Source of the DNA: Bisporella sp. PMI_857
Lineage: Eukaryota > Ascomycota > Leotiomycetes > Helotiales > Helotiaceae
Length of the DNA stretch: 64,000 nucleotides
Direction of reading: 5' to 3'
NCBI GenBank assembly: GCA_021307315.1
Contig: JAJSPD010000014.1
Span: 248,001-312,000, forward strand
Both the position numbers and the translations under genes were made by a program. This document shows, piece by piece, positions 45,230 through 57,469 of the stretch (position 1 is its first letter; each line of letters starts with the position of its first letter). Below the pieces are notes generated by a model, which had not been told where the DNA came from, ran no database searches, and saw only the letters and a list, made by a program, of their open reading frames with translations.

Positions 45230-46530
45230 AGGACTCCGTTTGTGAGAATTAGAATAGAGGATGTAGTGGTGAACTTTATGTTGATAGCTGTTCTGCTCGG
45301 GAGCTTGAAGTTCATGAGAAGATCGACGCGTATTTTGAGCTCATCGTTGCTAGCGAGAAACCCGTTACAGTGGAATACCTCTATACAGAAACCGGAGCAG
45401 CTAAAGTCTTGCTTGGACGTATCTTGAGGTATCTTGCTTTGATACACCTTGTCAGAGAGACTGGAGTAGATACATTTACCTCAACTAGTGCCACAATAGC
45501 TTTAGCTATACCTACTAACCAGGCTGGCATTTATCATCAGTAATTTGCTCTCATATTTTATCATTTCAGAGAACCTATTTTCTAATACCTACTTCTAGAT
45601 TCAATACCATCGGGCCTACGTGGGCTAGCCTTCCCACCCTTCTAAAAAAAAAACCAAATATCAGGATATGAATGATAGTGACCATACCTGTTGGGATTCT
45701 TTGCAGAAGGCGGACGAGCACATCTTCAGCTGGATAGGAAGGCACTCTGGTGTGGCAGGAAATTTGGGCAGATAGATTTCTCACTACGTGGCGGCTATGA
45801 ATTAGATGTCTGCTTTTCCGCTGGAAATAGAAGTGGGAAGCTGGGAGGTGAAGAATGATGGTGTGCTCCTTGTTGACGTGGGAGGGGATATTAGCCACCT
45901 ACTTGATGTATTTAAGGCCAAAACCGCTGGCATCAAAGGCCGAGTCGTCTTACAGCAGCTGCCGCAGAATAGCAACACGCGAACTGACATACCAGGCACA
46001 TGACACGGATACGGCCCTAGAGCAACCCAGTGTCGAGAATACCCTTCATAGCATTTTCGCTTCCCAGCCTGTCAAAGGTATTTTTGAAATATCACAACAA
46101 TTCTGTCAGAGACAATTTTAAATAACTACTGCAGGGCAAAGTTCTACACATAAAGAATATATTTCACGAATTCACTGATGAGAAGTGCCCAGACGTTTTG
46201 AAAAATATCTCGCCAGCAGTGGGAGAAGGTTCGGTCATCCTGATTGACGAGAAAATCTCCCAGGCTCCAACGTCAATTGGAAGATGACACAGATTGATAT
46301 TTCCATGATGGCTTGCTTCAGTTCCATTGAGCGCACAGAGGAAATGTGGGATACCTTGTTGGACCCAGTGGAGCTCAAAATCGCAAGAAGGTACTTCTAC
46401 CAACCGGAATCCTATAATGGTGTCTCGTTGTTACACGAACATAGTGGGGCGTTTCCAGGTGTCGCCGAAGGCATTTATGAGGAAATTGGTCAGAAGGTGC
46501 GTACGAGTATTCAAGGAAATGCTAAAGTTG
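45230..46530 (+). pseudogene. Decayed SAM-dependent O-methyltransferase gene
   Basis: Pieces of a fungal secondary-metabolism-type O-methyltransferase appear in order but in shifting frames. About 45298-45540 gives the dimerisation winged helix (EKPVTVEYLY, LLGRILRYLALIHLVRETG). About 45598-45650 gives IGPTWASLPTLLKK. About 45855-45970 gives the SAM-binding strand VLLVDVGGDISHLL with GRVVLQQLPQ. About 46150-46260 gives FHEFTDEKCPDVLKNISPA...GSVILIDE. About 46284-46430 gives MTQIDISMMACFSS and YFYQPESYNGVSLL. Stops and frameshifts separate these blocks (for example near 45541, 45655, 45975 and 46278), and the usual catalytic His region LHDW reads FHEF. It is not translatable as one enzyme, and the N-terminal helices are largely lost. 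Confidence 0.78.
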
Positions 46531-46574
46531 AAATGATGGCTAGTGTCTGCTTTACTAGGCCATTGTATCTATAG

Positions 46575-48574
46575 AGAAGAGTCTGCAAACTCTGAATAGT
46601 ATATACCAATTCTGCCGAGCCTGTGGTTTCGACTGATTGTGGGTTTTAGCCACTTGAGGAAGTAGGATTCATTTAAATCAACTTACGAGTTGTTGGGATT
46701 CAAGCTTCCTTTTCCTCTTCTCCTTTCAGCTCATTTTTACATGAGTCGAAATCTCATTAGCATATCCATTAGCAGGAACATATTCAACAAGGCAAATCTC
46801 TAGACTAGTTTCCCAACAAGTTCAATATCGTAGTTTAAAATGGAATAAAGCAAGGCCTTGCTTGAACATTACCAGTCAACTCCTTGAAATACGTCTCTGT
46901 CGGCAGTGTTGAGCGAGAATTTATGATGATATATGGTTTGGTGTTATAATTGTGTAGAATTCTTCTTTTCCTACGTGACTAATATGTATCTATTCAAGCC
47001 TTGGAGCAGTCTATTTCACGTCATGCCAAGCTGTTAAAGGCTCTCATATGTTGAGAATCCCTTTGCGGTAGGAATTCCTACTCTGAAGGGAAATCTTACG
47101 TAGAAATCCATACGTAATTTTGATATTTAGATAATGTTTGCGTAGCTTCGTTGTATTAGAGCAAAAATATGCTTATATCTCAGCCCATGGTGATGAAGAT
47201 TATTAGGTACGGTTCATATTGATCTGTCTATATTGGTATTGCTGATGAAACATAAAGCTTCATTATTGCCCTGTTCATCCTCCAGTCTGGCTCTCGTGAT
47301 CTGGTCGCTCTGCCTTCGAGTATGAGCATACTGGGGGCTGTCATTTGTCATGATTTATCTGATCTTGCCGTGAACCCTACTGTCACGCTACTACAGTGGA
47401 TCAATATTTGCAGCATCGGCAGACGCAGCTAGTAAGATATTGATATGCACCCCGTATCAGTTATTGTACACTGCTGGCAAGTGAAAATTCCGTGGAGCCC
47501 CGTTTGCTGATGCTTTTGTCTTCCCTACGATCAGATTGCCAGCCTCGCAGTGAACTTGTCAGAATCAGACCTAAAGGCAAGGCCCAGGCTATCATCCTGC
47601 CCAGCAATTATTACCACCATCAATATGGATTCCAGCATAATTTAGGACGAATAAAAGAGGTCGCCAGAGGAAAGGAAAGTAGCCCCAACATACCACGTCT
47701 GCCTTTATCTTAAATCTCTCCTTTATAGTACTGGTTAATAAGGGGGGTATTTCTCAAGGTTTTCAGTGCGAGGCGGCATTTTGGAGTATTTTTGCTCACC
47801 AATGCTCGGCAGCTTTAAAGTGTTGAGAATGGTCGTTACAAGAGATACAATATAGGAAAAAAAACCAATGCTGACCGCAGAAGCCGTAGCATTAGTGTGC
47901 GCGTCAAGAGATTTATTTGCCATCGTAACATCTTAAACCTTTTTAAAACTTCACAGCCTACCCGCTAGGCTACTTCTGTCAGCCGTGCTGTTTTGGTGAA
48001 TGCTTCTCTCACGGCCTCGTATAAATTTTGACAAGACACATGAATAAGGGAAAGGCGTGTCGCAAGTTATGAACCTTGAAACAGAATGGAAGGTTGAACG
48101 ATATTAGAGTATTATTCGGCTATGAGAATTCCAACAAAAAACATCTCTTGATCTCAGCGAGCGAATATAAAGTCAGCACCAATTCTAGTGCATTACCACC
48201 TCTGCATTATCCTCTCAGTCAATCAGCTTATTCAATCTGACAATATTGCGAAACGGACTTCAAGATAGAGAGACTTACGAAAAAGCCAGTTTATAAAACT
48301 CCAACTTACTGAGTGTGATTCCAATCTGAAGCCTGGCAAAAATTTACTCTTTGAACTTTTGAATATTTATTTCTAGATACGTAATAAGTACATAACGTTT
48401 ATAAAAAACAAGCCTACTGTTTGTATTTAGTATATAAAAACCTTCGATTCCAAACAATAAATCAAAGATTAAATTTACAATACAGCATGAATTAAGCCAG
48501 TAAAAGAAGGTCAATATAACCTGGGTCGGTAAGGCCAAGGATCATCCAACAGATAAAGTCCGATTACTATGTTT
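46575..48574. other. Intergenic, 2 kb
   Basis: No gene recognised. The ORFs at 47492-47713 and 47735-47923 are short and lack family features. The AT-rich part at 48340-48480 may be 3' flank of the HET gene. Confidence 0.45.
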
Positions 48575-50616
48575 CTAATCGATCAGAATGGGCTCATCAT
48601 CTGCGTCACTGTTTAGGTACGTGTCTCCATTCATAATGCCATGTACATAACTGCAGTCGGGTCAGCGGATCTTTGAAACATGATTGAGCCGAGTTTTGAA
48701 GAAACGTACCACTCTCCAATGAGTTTGTATGTTGGTCCATTAAGATGAACGACCTTCCGAAATACCATTGGCACTGTAGCTCCAGCAAGGACCCAAATTT
48801 CGTCTCCAGCTACTGTATTACGAGGAACCATCGCATACGATGCGTCTTTTACAATTGCGAAACATCTACCCAGCCTATACTTGACCCGAGAATCACGCAG
48901 CTGAACCTTATAACTTCGGATACGCTCCCGGACAGGAAGCTCAGAATCACTGAATTGATCTGGAACCTTATCCTCTTCATCCTCGAAGAAGCCTTGTATA
49001 TTTGAACATCGATTCCCCTGCCAGTTCAGATCCCACACCAAGGTCTTTCCCAAGGCCCGTTCACAGGTGTCATATGTCCCTGGATAGCGAGAATGAGGTC
49101 TAAATCCGGCTATTTCGAAAGCGAGGCGTTTTGAATCTTCTATGCACCTATCATTGATATCGTGCACGATTCCAACAGACTTTATAGATCCGAAAAATCG
49201 TGCTTGTACACAAAGCTTACGACGGTCGTCATTCTTTATTTTTCGAAAAGGAGTACCATTACTCGCGTTGTAGACCCCACCCGCCTTGCCCCAGCCACAC
49301 CAGAGCGGTGGAGTTTGTGGGTTAGCCGTAAACTTGACACTGAAGTCAGGCACCCAGGTCGGAAGCCCCGACTTACGGCCTGGCTCTTTCCCCAAGCATA
49401 TGAAGTCTATATAGCCGTTATGCTGCAGCACATGTCTCGTAGTGTCAATGTATATGTCTGGCCACAGATAACCCGGCTGTTTCCGAATAGGACAGGTGTT
49501 AGCCATTCCCAGGTACGCAAAAACCCGATCTTCCTCTTTTCCGCTCTCCCAGTAACGGAACCGATAGATCCAGGGAGCAATATCATCCGGACTAAATCCC
49601 GTCTGTACCATGTTTCTTGCAATATACATATAATTGAAAGATTGCCAACGGAAGTGAAGTGGCTCCTCAAGCGTAGCGTTCGACAAAGGGCGACCGCTGG
49701 TATAACTGAACAGCGCGAGCTTGAACATTAACTCGTGTTCCATCTCCTGATCACCACACATGAATGTCATAGACCTCGCACATGCCATCTCCTGGACCAT
49801 CCAGGCCCGACCCCACCAGTCGCGAGTCATCACATCACCTTCAAAATTCCGCCACGCATTTTTCGCATCTCTATCATTCTCATAGCCCCAGAAGAGCCTC
49901 TCGAGAGTGACATAGCCGAGCGAGTTGAAGTGAGAGAACGCCATATCACTTTCGGGCGTCCCTTCACCAAGCCAAACCACAACCCTCTTAGCACTTGCGT
50001 ATATCTCGCCCATGATACCCAAATGTTGATTGACCTCATCCTCATCTGTCTGCTTGATACAGATCGCGTCGAACCAAAGATTAACGGGCTCGGTGATTCT
50101 TGATCGGATCCGTTGAAGGGCACTGTGCAGGTTCGAAAAGACATCATAAACGAAAAAATCGTTGATTGCCATTGCTTGATCTTCACTTCCTGCCCATCGA
50201 TATGAGAGAGCTTCGTACTTTTCATCGCGGAAGTTGATAATCTTCATTTCGAAGTCAAGGGTCTGCCACCGGGACCCAGGAGTAAGGGTGACAACTCGTA
50301 TAAGATCCTCATTGCCCTTGATACAAAGTCTATGATAAACACGATCGAGGGGATGCTGGGATTTAGCGTTGATGGAGCGTTTGGGTCTATGTGGAATTTC
50401 AACATTTGGACTCGCTGTCGCGCTAGATGTATCAGCGAACTTGAGTTTACCGAGGTCATTAATAAGGTTCTTTCGTAACTGATGCTGCCTGTACTCGTGG
50501 GGCGTGAAAGCTGACTCTCCAAATACATCCTCTTTCACTGAGTCCGCAATATGATTTCCTGCCGATTTAGCGAGCTCACGAACGACAAAGCCCCCAAGAG
50601 CGCTAAGAAGACCCAT
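48575..50616 (-). CDS. HET-domain (heterokaryon incompatibility-like) protein, 660 aa
   Basis: Two exons, 50616-48710 and 48650-48575, sum to 1983 nt. The last intron (48709-48651, GTACGT...CAG) restores the usual HET C-terminal motif around YVHGIMNGD, which plain ORF reading loses. The HET domain (PF06985) starts near residue 130: YEALSYRWAGSED, then NLWFDAICIKQTDEDE, EIYASAKRVVVWLGEG and RDWWGRAWMVQE. The N-terminus is a short glycine-rich helix (MGLLSALGGFVVRELAKSAGNHI), found in some HET proteins and possibly membrane-associated. Such proteins trigger cell death after fusion of incompatible hyphae or in microbe recognition. Many paralogues per genome have no demonstrated role, and this one cannot be assigned to a known het locus. 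Confidence 0.88.
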
Positions 50617-53600
50617 TGCGACTCACGACACTTGGTAATATACTCAAACCAATCGCTGGTAAATTTACTAAAAGACTTGAAACAGAGGTCTAGTTGAATT
50701 TAAACATCATGACACAGGCGTTTGGTCACAAGGCTCTCGTGGTGCTGAATAACGCCACCAAGCCACCTGCGGCTGAGATAACACAGATCATGGACGAAGC
50801 AGAGGCATGAGCACGGGATGTTTGAGGCCCAATGGAATCTCTGTATCTTATCGTTCGAGCCTATATCAATACCTGATAGCAAATTTTAAGGTAGGGGGGG
50901 GTGAGGGAAGCATATTACGTATCACTCCCAACACGGCGTCTCGACAGACAAAAACAATAACACACAAGCACAGCCTAAACAGTCTTATTGCTTTCTTATT
51001 TTGTTGAAGTAGACCGCTTAGTTCTTATCGGCTACACTCATTAACTAAAATAAACTTGCTTTTTTGGTTGGTATTCTGTAAGACTGTTAGTGTGGCCTCA
51101 TCAGAGTGCCGAAAACAGGGCTTGACAGCCAAACCCTACCCGCATCCATACGCAAGCAAGTCAATACGCCTAAACTGGACCAGCAATGAGCCTGCCTATC
51201 TTTGTATAACATTCACGCGTATGATGCTTCCTTGCAAGCGCTTGGAATTACTCGAATAAATGCTCTCCTAATCAAGAACAATGTAAAAACCGTGGTATTT
51301 TGTAATTCTCTTGACATGTGTCGTTTGAATCATGCCTGCAACAATAGTGCCTAGAAAATCTGGAACAAGAACATTAAAGAAATACTGTCTATATATTGCG
51401 ATGTATTAAGAAAGGCAAGGAGATTACAATTTACTATCTCGGAGTCTTCAACAGCTGCAAAGCTTGTCAAGAGTCTTTCCCCGTTATTTAGGATTGCTTT
51501 CCTATCTTGACAATATTTTCATGCAAATTGTGCAAAAGTAATTACCTGTGAAATCTTAAATTTCTATTTTAGATATGCTCTCCGGCCGCTAAAACAAGCT
51601 CGTATGAAAATGGGGTATATGAAATGGGAGGCTGTAGTAGAGCTCTCTAAGCCCCTAGTTTAACCTTCCAAATATAGCTTCGGACTAGTCTACTGAACGT
51701 GCCGGCTCAATATGTGGGAAGCATACCACCCCTTCTGGTTCGACGCAAATGTTGTGCCGACTTGCGCATTGTAGTGGTCCAAATGATCATGCATGACTAC
51801 CCGTCCATCACGTGTCTTACCATGACTTCGTTGCTATGCTGGCACTTCCAGGTATCAATCTTGTTGCCTCAGCCTCTTGGCATACCACGGCATACGAACT
51901 TAGCATCTGCATCTCATCAGACTGATGTCAGAGCTAGTGTAATTTTTGGTTAACTCGTCTTCTAAGGCAAACGTTACATTCTCAAATCCCAAATCCTGAA
52001 TTTCACTTGCTGCTCTTTTCACAGCATGTCCTGTTCCAACCACAAGACGCGGCAGAACAGTATGTGGCTATGTCGGTCGGTTTTCTTTTTTTGGCATGTG
52101 TGGGTGATATGATCTTCCTGCTTTTAGGTTTGCAGTTCCGTTTTTAATCTGCGAGGAGCTGAAACGGGACTATAAACTTATCGGCGAGTACTACATCCAC
52201 GGAATTATGGAAAGAGGCTTTCGATATCGGGGGAGGCTGCGTAAATAATGTCTATATGGCACAAGCTTTAAATCAACTTAATGAAGCTTTTACGGCCGGT
52301 GAAAAGTAGTTTCTTTCTGTAAGCATATGTAATGCCTCTGGGCGGTAGATCGTAGAAGTTTTTATATTTTGACAGGTTCTAGATTCGCTATAACTTGCTG
52401 TGGCCTCGCATGCATTTGTAGCGATGAAAAGATTAGCCATATAAAAGGCGAAAAATCAGATGAAAATGAAAAGGAACGATCTACATGAGTACACCAAGGA
52501 AGAGTATTTGATAGCATTAGTTGATGCTAACCCGATCTCTTGTTAAACGACATGCTTGCTAAGCTCTGTTGATTAGATAATGGTTGAAAGTGAATATCAT
52601 CATAGAGAAAGCGGAAGACTGCCATTATCTGCATGCCAGTGCTTCAGAAATGTAGGAATATTGACACAGAAGGTGTGGAATGAGATGCACAAGGCAAGCT
52701 AATGCTGTAGCAAGGATTTAGACTTATTGCAAGAAATTTTTACTTCTTTTTAACATAAGGCTAATTCTCGGGCACAAAGTGATTTTAGCAATTGAGCTTA
52801 ATACTAAAGCCATCAGGGCATGAGGGGCCTCATTATAGGACAAGGCTTTGTATAGAAGCCTTTCGTTCAGATCAGGGAGGGAAAGCTCGTATTTGATCCC
52901 GTTTGTCACTTTATAAGGCTGCAGCTGCATAAGTCGAATATTTAAATCTAAAGCAGTATAAGAGACTTCTGCTGTTTTCTAGTTCATTATAATAGTTACT
53001 ATATAACAAGTTACCCTGCCACCAAAAGTATTGCAACATGTTATTATGCAACGAGATTTTGTATGACAATCAGTTGCTAGGCTATTGCCTATTGTAAGGG
53101 TTACTGGAATGCACATGTTAGCCTTAGAGATAGTAAGTCGTAGCTCAAGACGCCGAAACAGCTGCCGACCGTGTTATAGAGAATAGAAGAATAGTCGCAG
53201 CAAAAAAGGACATGGCCGTTGCCATGAGCATTATGCTGAAAAAAGAGGATGTAAAGTGAAGAGAAAAGGGGGGTTGAGAGATAAGTGAGTAGTTGAAAGG
53301 TGTAAAGGTGCTGGCCTGAAGTAAGCAGATGGCGTGGAAACTCATTAAATACATATTCGAGATCGAGTGCATCTAGAGGGTGCCGTATTTGACTCCTTTG
53401 TAGCCCCTTATAAACCGAGGGACGGGAACTCCAAGGCTGAGAACAGAATGATAAGGATTGTCTGTCACGTAGGCAGCTAATAAGGTGCACAAAGCGGAGT
53501 GTGCAGTTAGCCAAAAACTGGTTAGTAAAACCCTAAAAACAAGGGCCAAAAGCCCATGGAAACAGCAGCTTATTAGCTGTTATCAATTGTTATCAATTGT

Positions 53601-54874
53601 TATAACGAAGAGAACAAGCTACAGACAGAAGAAGGGAAGGAAAGCAGCGTTCTTATACAGGAGACTGGCTAGGGCCAGTGTAAGCGAGTCGCCGAGACCC
53701 AGGGGCCATAAGCGAAGTTGGGCCAGGCCGTGACAGCTAATACGTCGTATTACCCCAGCTTATACGCAAATTGGATACGATGAATACGAAATGAATACAA
53801 AAGCCCAGCCTCGGGCCGAGGAGACAGGATATTATTTAGTAAAAGGCAATGCAGGAAGGGCCTGTCATCTTTGAAGACCATTAATATCAGGGAGTCGCAA
53901 GAGTTAGGTTACACGATCGATGAAACGAGCGACGAAGGCGCAAGTAGGAATTTACCTTGAGCCTGGTCTCACAAGTAGATTGCTTGGAACGTCGTGCTTG
54001 AATTTGATCAAGGAGACGGGGCTGATGGTGGACTTTATCGGTTCCCGTCGCTGGACGAGTGTGACTCTACTTTTGCAATTGCATTTTTTTTGCGATATCT
54101 AAATAAACGAGGATGGAGTTGAAGCGTGCCTGATCCGCTTGCCATGACTGATAACTGGTATTTACCAAGCAAAGTCCAGGCAGCGAACGTCAAGACTTTT
54201 GGTCCTACAGCATTCTGTGGTACTTGCTCCTATGAGGACAAGGATCTAGCGCATGAAGCAGCTGTATATCGTACTCATATGAGGCATGCCCACTCGCGCT
54301 TTCAGCAAGGTTTCAACTGGAGGTTATTTCGTCAATCAGTAGTCATCGCCACGTGCTGGAATCTTTGTTGTTTTTCAGACGTGCCAAAGGTTGTAATAAA
54401 AGAGCAAGACAGTTTTCGCCAATCATAAGAAATTGATACAGGTTAAAATGGCAGCTCTTACGCAACTCAAGTAGTGGCTTACATATAGGCTTACTCTTTA
54501 AAACGTAACCGTTAGATCATAGAACAATAGATAAATTACGAGACAATTGGAGAATGGACTTCAGTTTAATTTAATACTATATCTCGAACAGCCACGTAAC
54601 GGTTATAGGGCCTAAGTCGCTGGCACACTGTCGTGGTGGCCATGGTATAATTTTACTAAAAATGTTGCATTCAGGCTATGTACTTATAGAACTATACCAT
54701 CTTTGATCCTATAACATTTTACCACCATAACCCCCTACGTCTGAATTTCCAAGGTCTAAGGCTATACCCAGGTCACTCTGGTAGACATTAGGTGATTTCA
54801 TTATAGGCGTATGTGGACTCATAGACTCCCTTCTTTCAGTTCTTCCGGCTAAAATTCGCTTTTCCACCAGCCGC
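50617..54874. other. Gene-poor stretch, about 4.3 kb
   Basis: Contains the LTR-like element at 53465-53735 and otherwise only short ORFs without recognisable content (for example 51699-51953, 54126-54428). The stretch after the LTR (53736-54110) may derive from the same retroelement, but no protein trace was seen. Confidence 0.45.
53465..53735. mobile_element. Solo-LTR-like element, 271 bp
   Basis: The element begins TGTCACG and ends CGTGACA, a perfect 7-bp terminal inverted repeat with the TG...CA ends of LTRs. Inside are TTATCAATTG direct repeats near 53580-53600. Composition changes sharply at both ends. There are no gag/pol traces beside it and no matching second LTR in the window, so it reads as a solo LTR of a Ty3/gypsy-like element. 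A 5-bp target duplication was not found. The ORF at 53101-53514 overlapping it is not a gene. Confidence 0.5.
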
Positions 54875-56740
54875 TTAAACGGCTCCTGATTTCACCTCGA
54901 CATGGAGCGTGTTGAGCACAGTCTGTAGGTTCTTAGGCTGGAGACTCATCTTAACTGGGTTCTGCGCCTGGAACACCTCATCTAGTTCTTCGAGCGTGCG
55001 GCCCTTAGTTTCTGGCCAGAAGAAATAAATGACAGTGAGCTCGAGGATGTCCCAACCAATGAAGACGATATAAAAGTAGTACATGATATGCTGGAATGCT
55101 GGACCCGAGGAGTATTGGATGATGGCGGAAGCGCATGCTGTGAAAAACTGGGCCAGTGACTTACCCTTTGCACGCGTAGCAGTATCCAAACACTCTACAA
55201 CATACATAGGGGAAAGCGGGGTCCAAGCAAAGGAGAATATGATACCAAACAGGTAGATGAACGCGATGCTAGAATTTGCCGCAGTTGAGTTGTCTGGGCT
55301 TTCCTTGGCCAGCTTCGAAACGGGGGTAAGGATAGCAAAGCAACAGATGCAGGCCATAAGCGAAGACATGAGGAGCGGCCTTCTTCCAGCCTTATCTAGT
55401 AACATAGCTCCTGTCATGGCGGCAACGAAGCAGAGAGGTGCGTTGATGCCATTGAGCAAAAGTTTCTTCTGCTGGGACGTGATTCCGGCATTTTCGAGCA
55501 TCACCGGTAAATAATAACTAGTGACTGAGTTTCCGGACCACTGACCAAAAACAGCCATTGTCAAAACGGGTATCAAGCGGTGGCGCTGAGCACGAGTCTT
55601 CCACAACTCCCTATAGTCCCACCATTTTTTGTCGGATGCTGTGGTGGAGATCTGATACTCCATTTCTGCCATTTGAAGTTTGACAATGGGATGCTCAGGA
55701 TCACCCTCACCATGATAGCGAGCCAAGACAGCGCGTGCAGATTCGTTTCGTCCATGACTGACAAGCCACCTAGGCGATTCAGGTAAGAACCAGACGAAGA
55801 GGGCAATCAAGCCACTGGCGATGAGCTGACAGAAGAGTGGGATACGCCACCCATTTGGCTTGTTGCGGGCGGCATAGACCACCCAGGCAGCTAAAATTGA
55901 ACCAATATACCTATTGAAGCTCAATTAGTATCAAAATCTAGGCAAAGGTGCTGGGACATTGGGAACAAAGATAAAAGGGAACGAAGGTGCGCACCAGAAG
56001 CAGTTGTAAATACCCGACAGTGGCCCACGCCAGGCAGGATGGGCCATTTCCCCAACGTAGACAGGCCCGCTGACATTGGCAAAGCAAACCCCAAAACCAA
56101 GAACAAATCGCCCTCCCATAAACATGTTATGATTCTTCGCTGCTGCTGTGATGACGGTTCCCAAGATGACAATGAGGGAGCCTGTAAACATACCCGCACG
56201 CCTGCCCCAATAATCGTTGACCGGGCCTACGAAAGGCACAGCACATGCGGCTCCTGGGTGATAGAAGGTAAGCGATCACATATTTCTCGATTCGCGTCTG
56301 CATGGCACACATACCGATGTTGTAGATGGCAAAAATGAGGCCAGTGCTTGATGACGCGCTCACCCTACAATAGCATTAGCAGCTCGATACGAAACGCAAT
56401 CGAGAGCAAGCAATACATATTAAAAAACTTTTGGTACGAAGCCATGGCATTGATTCCTCTAGCGGTTTGCATTAGTGAAAAGCTTTGCATCAAATTGGTG
56501 AGCGGCCACAAACCCCATGACAGACCCATCAAACCCGTTCATTGTCGCGCAAAAATACCCGATCAGCAAGCAACTGTACAAGCGTAGCATACTAAGTGAC
56601 CAGAGAGGGTAGGTCGCTTGAATAGCATCGTCAGCTATCGTGGTTGCCTCGATGGCGGTGACATTGACGTGATCTGCGAAACTGTCGTTATGGCGCTCGT
56701 TATGCTCAACGAGTTTGGGGGACTTCTCATTGACCGCCAT
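54875..56740 (-). CDS. MFS sugar transporter (sugar-porter family), 537 aa
   Basis: Five exons, 56740-56514, 56458-56417, 56364-56315, 56253-55995 and 55910-54875, sum to 1614 nt and close in frame. The start at 56740 (MAVNEKSPKLVEHNE) is preferred because upstream codons look like leader. Sugar-porter hallmarks are in order: NGFDGSVMGG in helix 1, a DYWGRRAGM loop between helices 2 and 3, GRFVLGFGVCFANVSGPVYVGEMAHPAWRG, then LPESPRWLVSHGR after helix 6, KAGRRPLLMSS between 8 and 9, and PETKGRTLEELDEVF after helix 12. The closest remembered subgroup is the lactose-permease-like/hexose transporters of filamentous fungi. It imports a mono- or disaccharide at the plasma membrane; the exact sugar is unknown. 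Two exons are only 42 and 50 nt. Confidence 0.9.
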
Positions 56741-57469
56741 GGCGATTTTACAGGTCCTATGGATCTCCAACGGAAATTCAGAGGGATGGTAATTGAACAG
56801 AAGAGGAGTAGCTGTGATGAAGGGACAAAATCCAAACAAACAGGACGACCAGATGATTGTATATATTTCCTTCAAGCAGAATCGGCAGCCCACACTTTGT
56901 CGTCCCGACTATCCTGGGGTTCAACGAATGCGGGGCTAAAACATCCGGGGTCATATAAATTCTGGGGTTTGCTCTATTGGAGATTATGGGGGTGGGAGCA
57001 CGAGCCTAGTGGCGGTAGCGCATGAACCTGGCTGTTGGGTATCCATCTGCGGACAAACACATGGGTTCGAAGAATTTCTCCATGGAGCTTCGGAAAGAGA
57101 AGGGCGAACTAAGACACGGCTATCTCGGCATAATGAAGGAAATGGTGCATGGTGAGAGGAGAAATTGGGATAGGTCGGCAAAATTTGTGATTTTCATTGA
57201 CCATCTGTTAACAGTGCAGCAATTGGCGACTGGGACAGTCGGAATACGAGTCTCTCCAATACCAAAACTACACTGAGCAAGCCATTTGTTTTTTCAATGA
57301 TCTCAACCGTCATTCCGTATGTTTATCTAGGTCCATTTCACATCTGATAACTGCTCATTTCATCTGAAGCCTTTGAATCCAGTCTTGCTAGTATATTTTT
57401 AGAAGCCTGTCGAAGTAAATTTTCGCACGTTCTTCAATGGTCTCAGTCTTAACGTTATAAGTCATTCCA
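56741..57469. other. Intergenic, 0.7 kb
   Basis: Promoter side of the sugar transporter gene. The short ORFs on both strands are unremarkable. I see nothing specific in it. Confidence 0.45.

Noticed and set aside
53101..53514. A 137-residue leftward ORF
   Set aside because: It overlaps the LTR-like element and contains no family features; probably chance.
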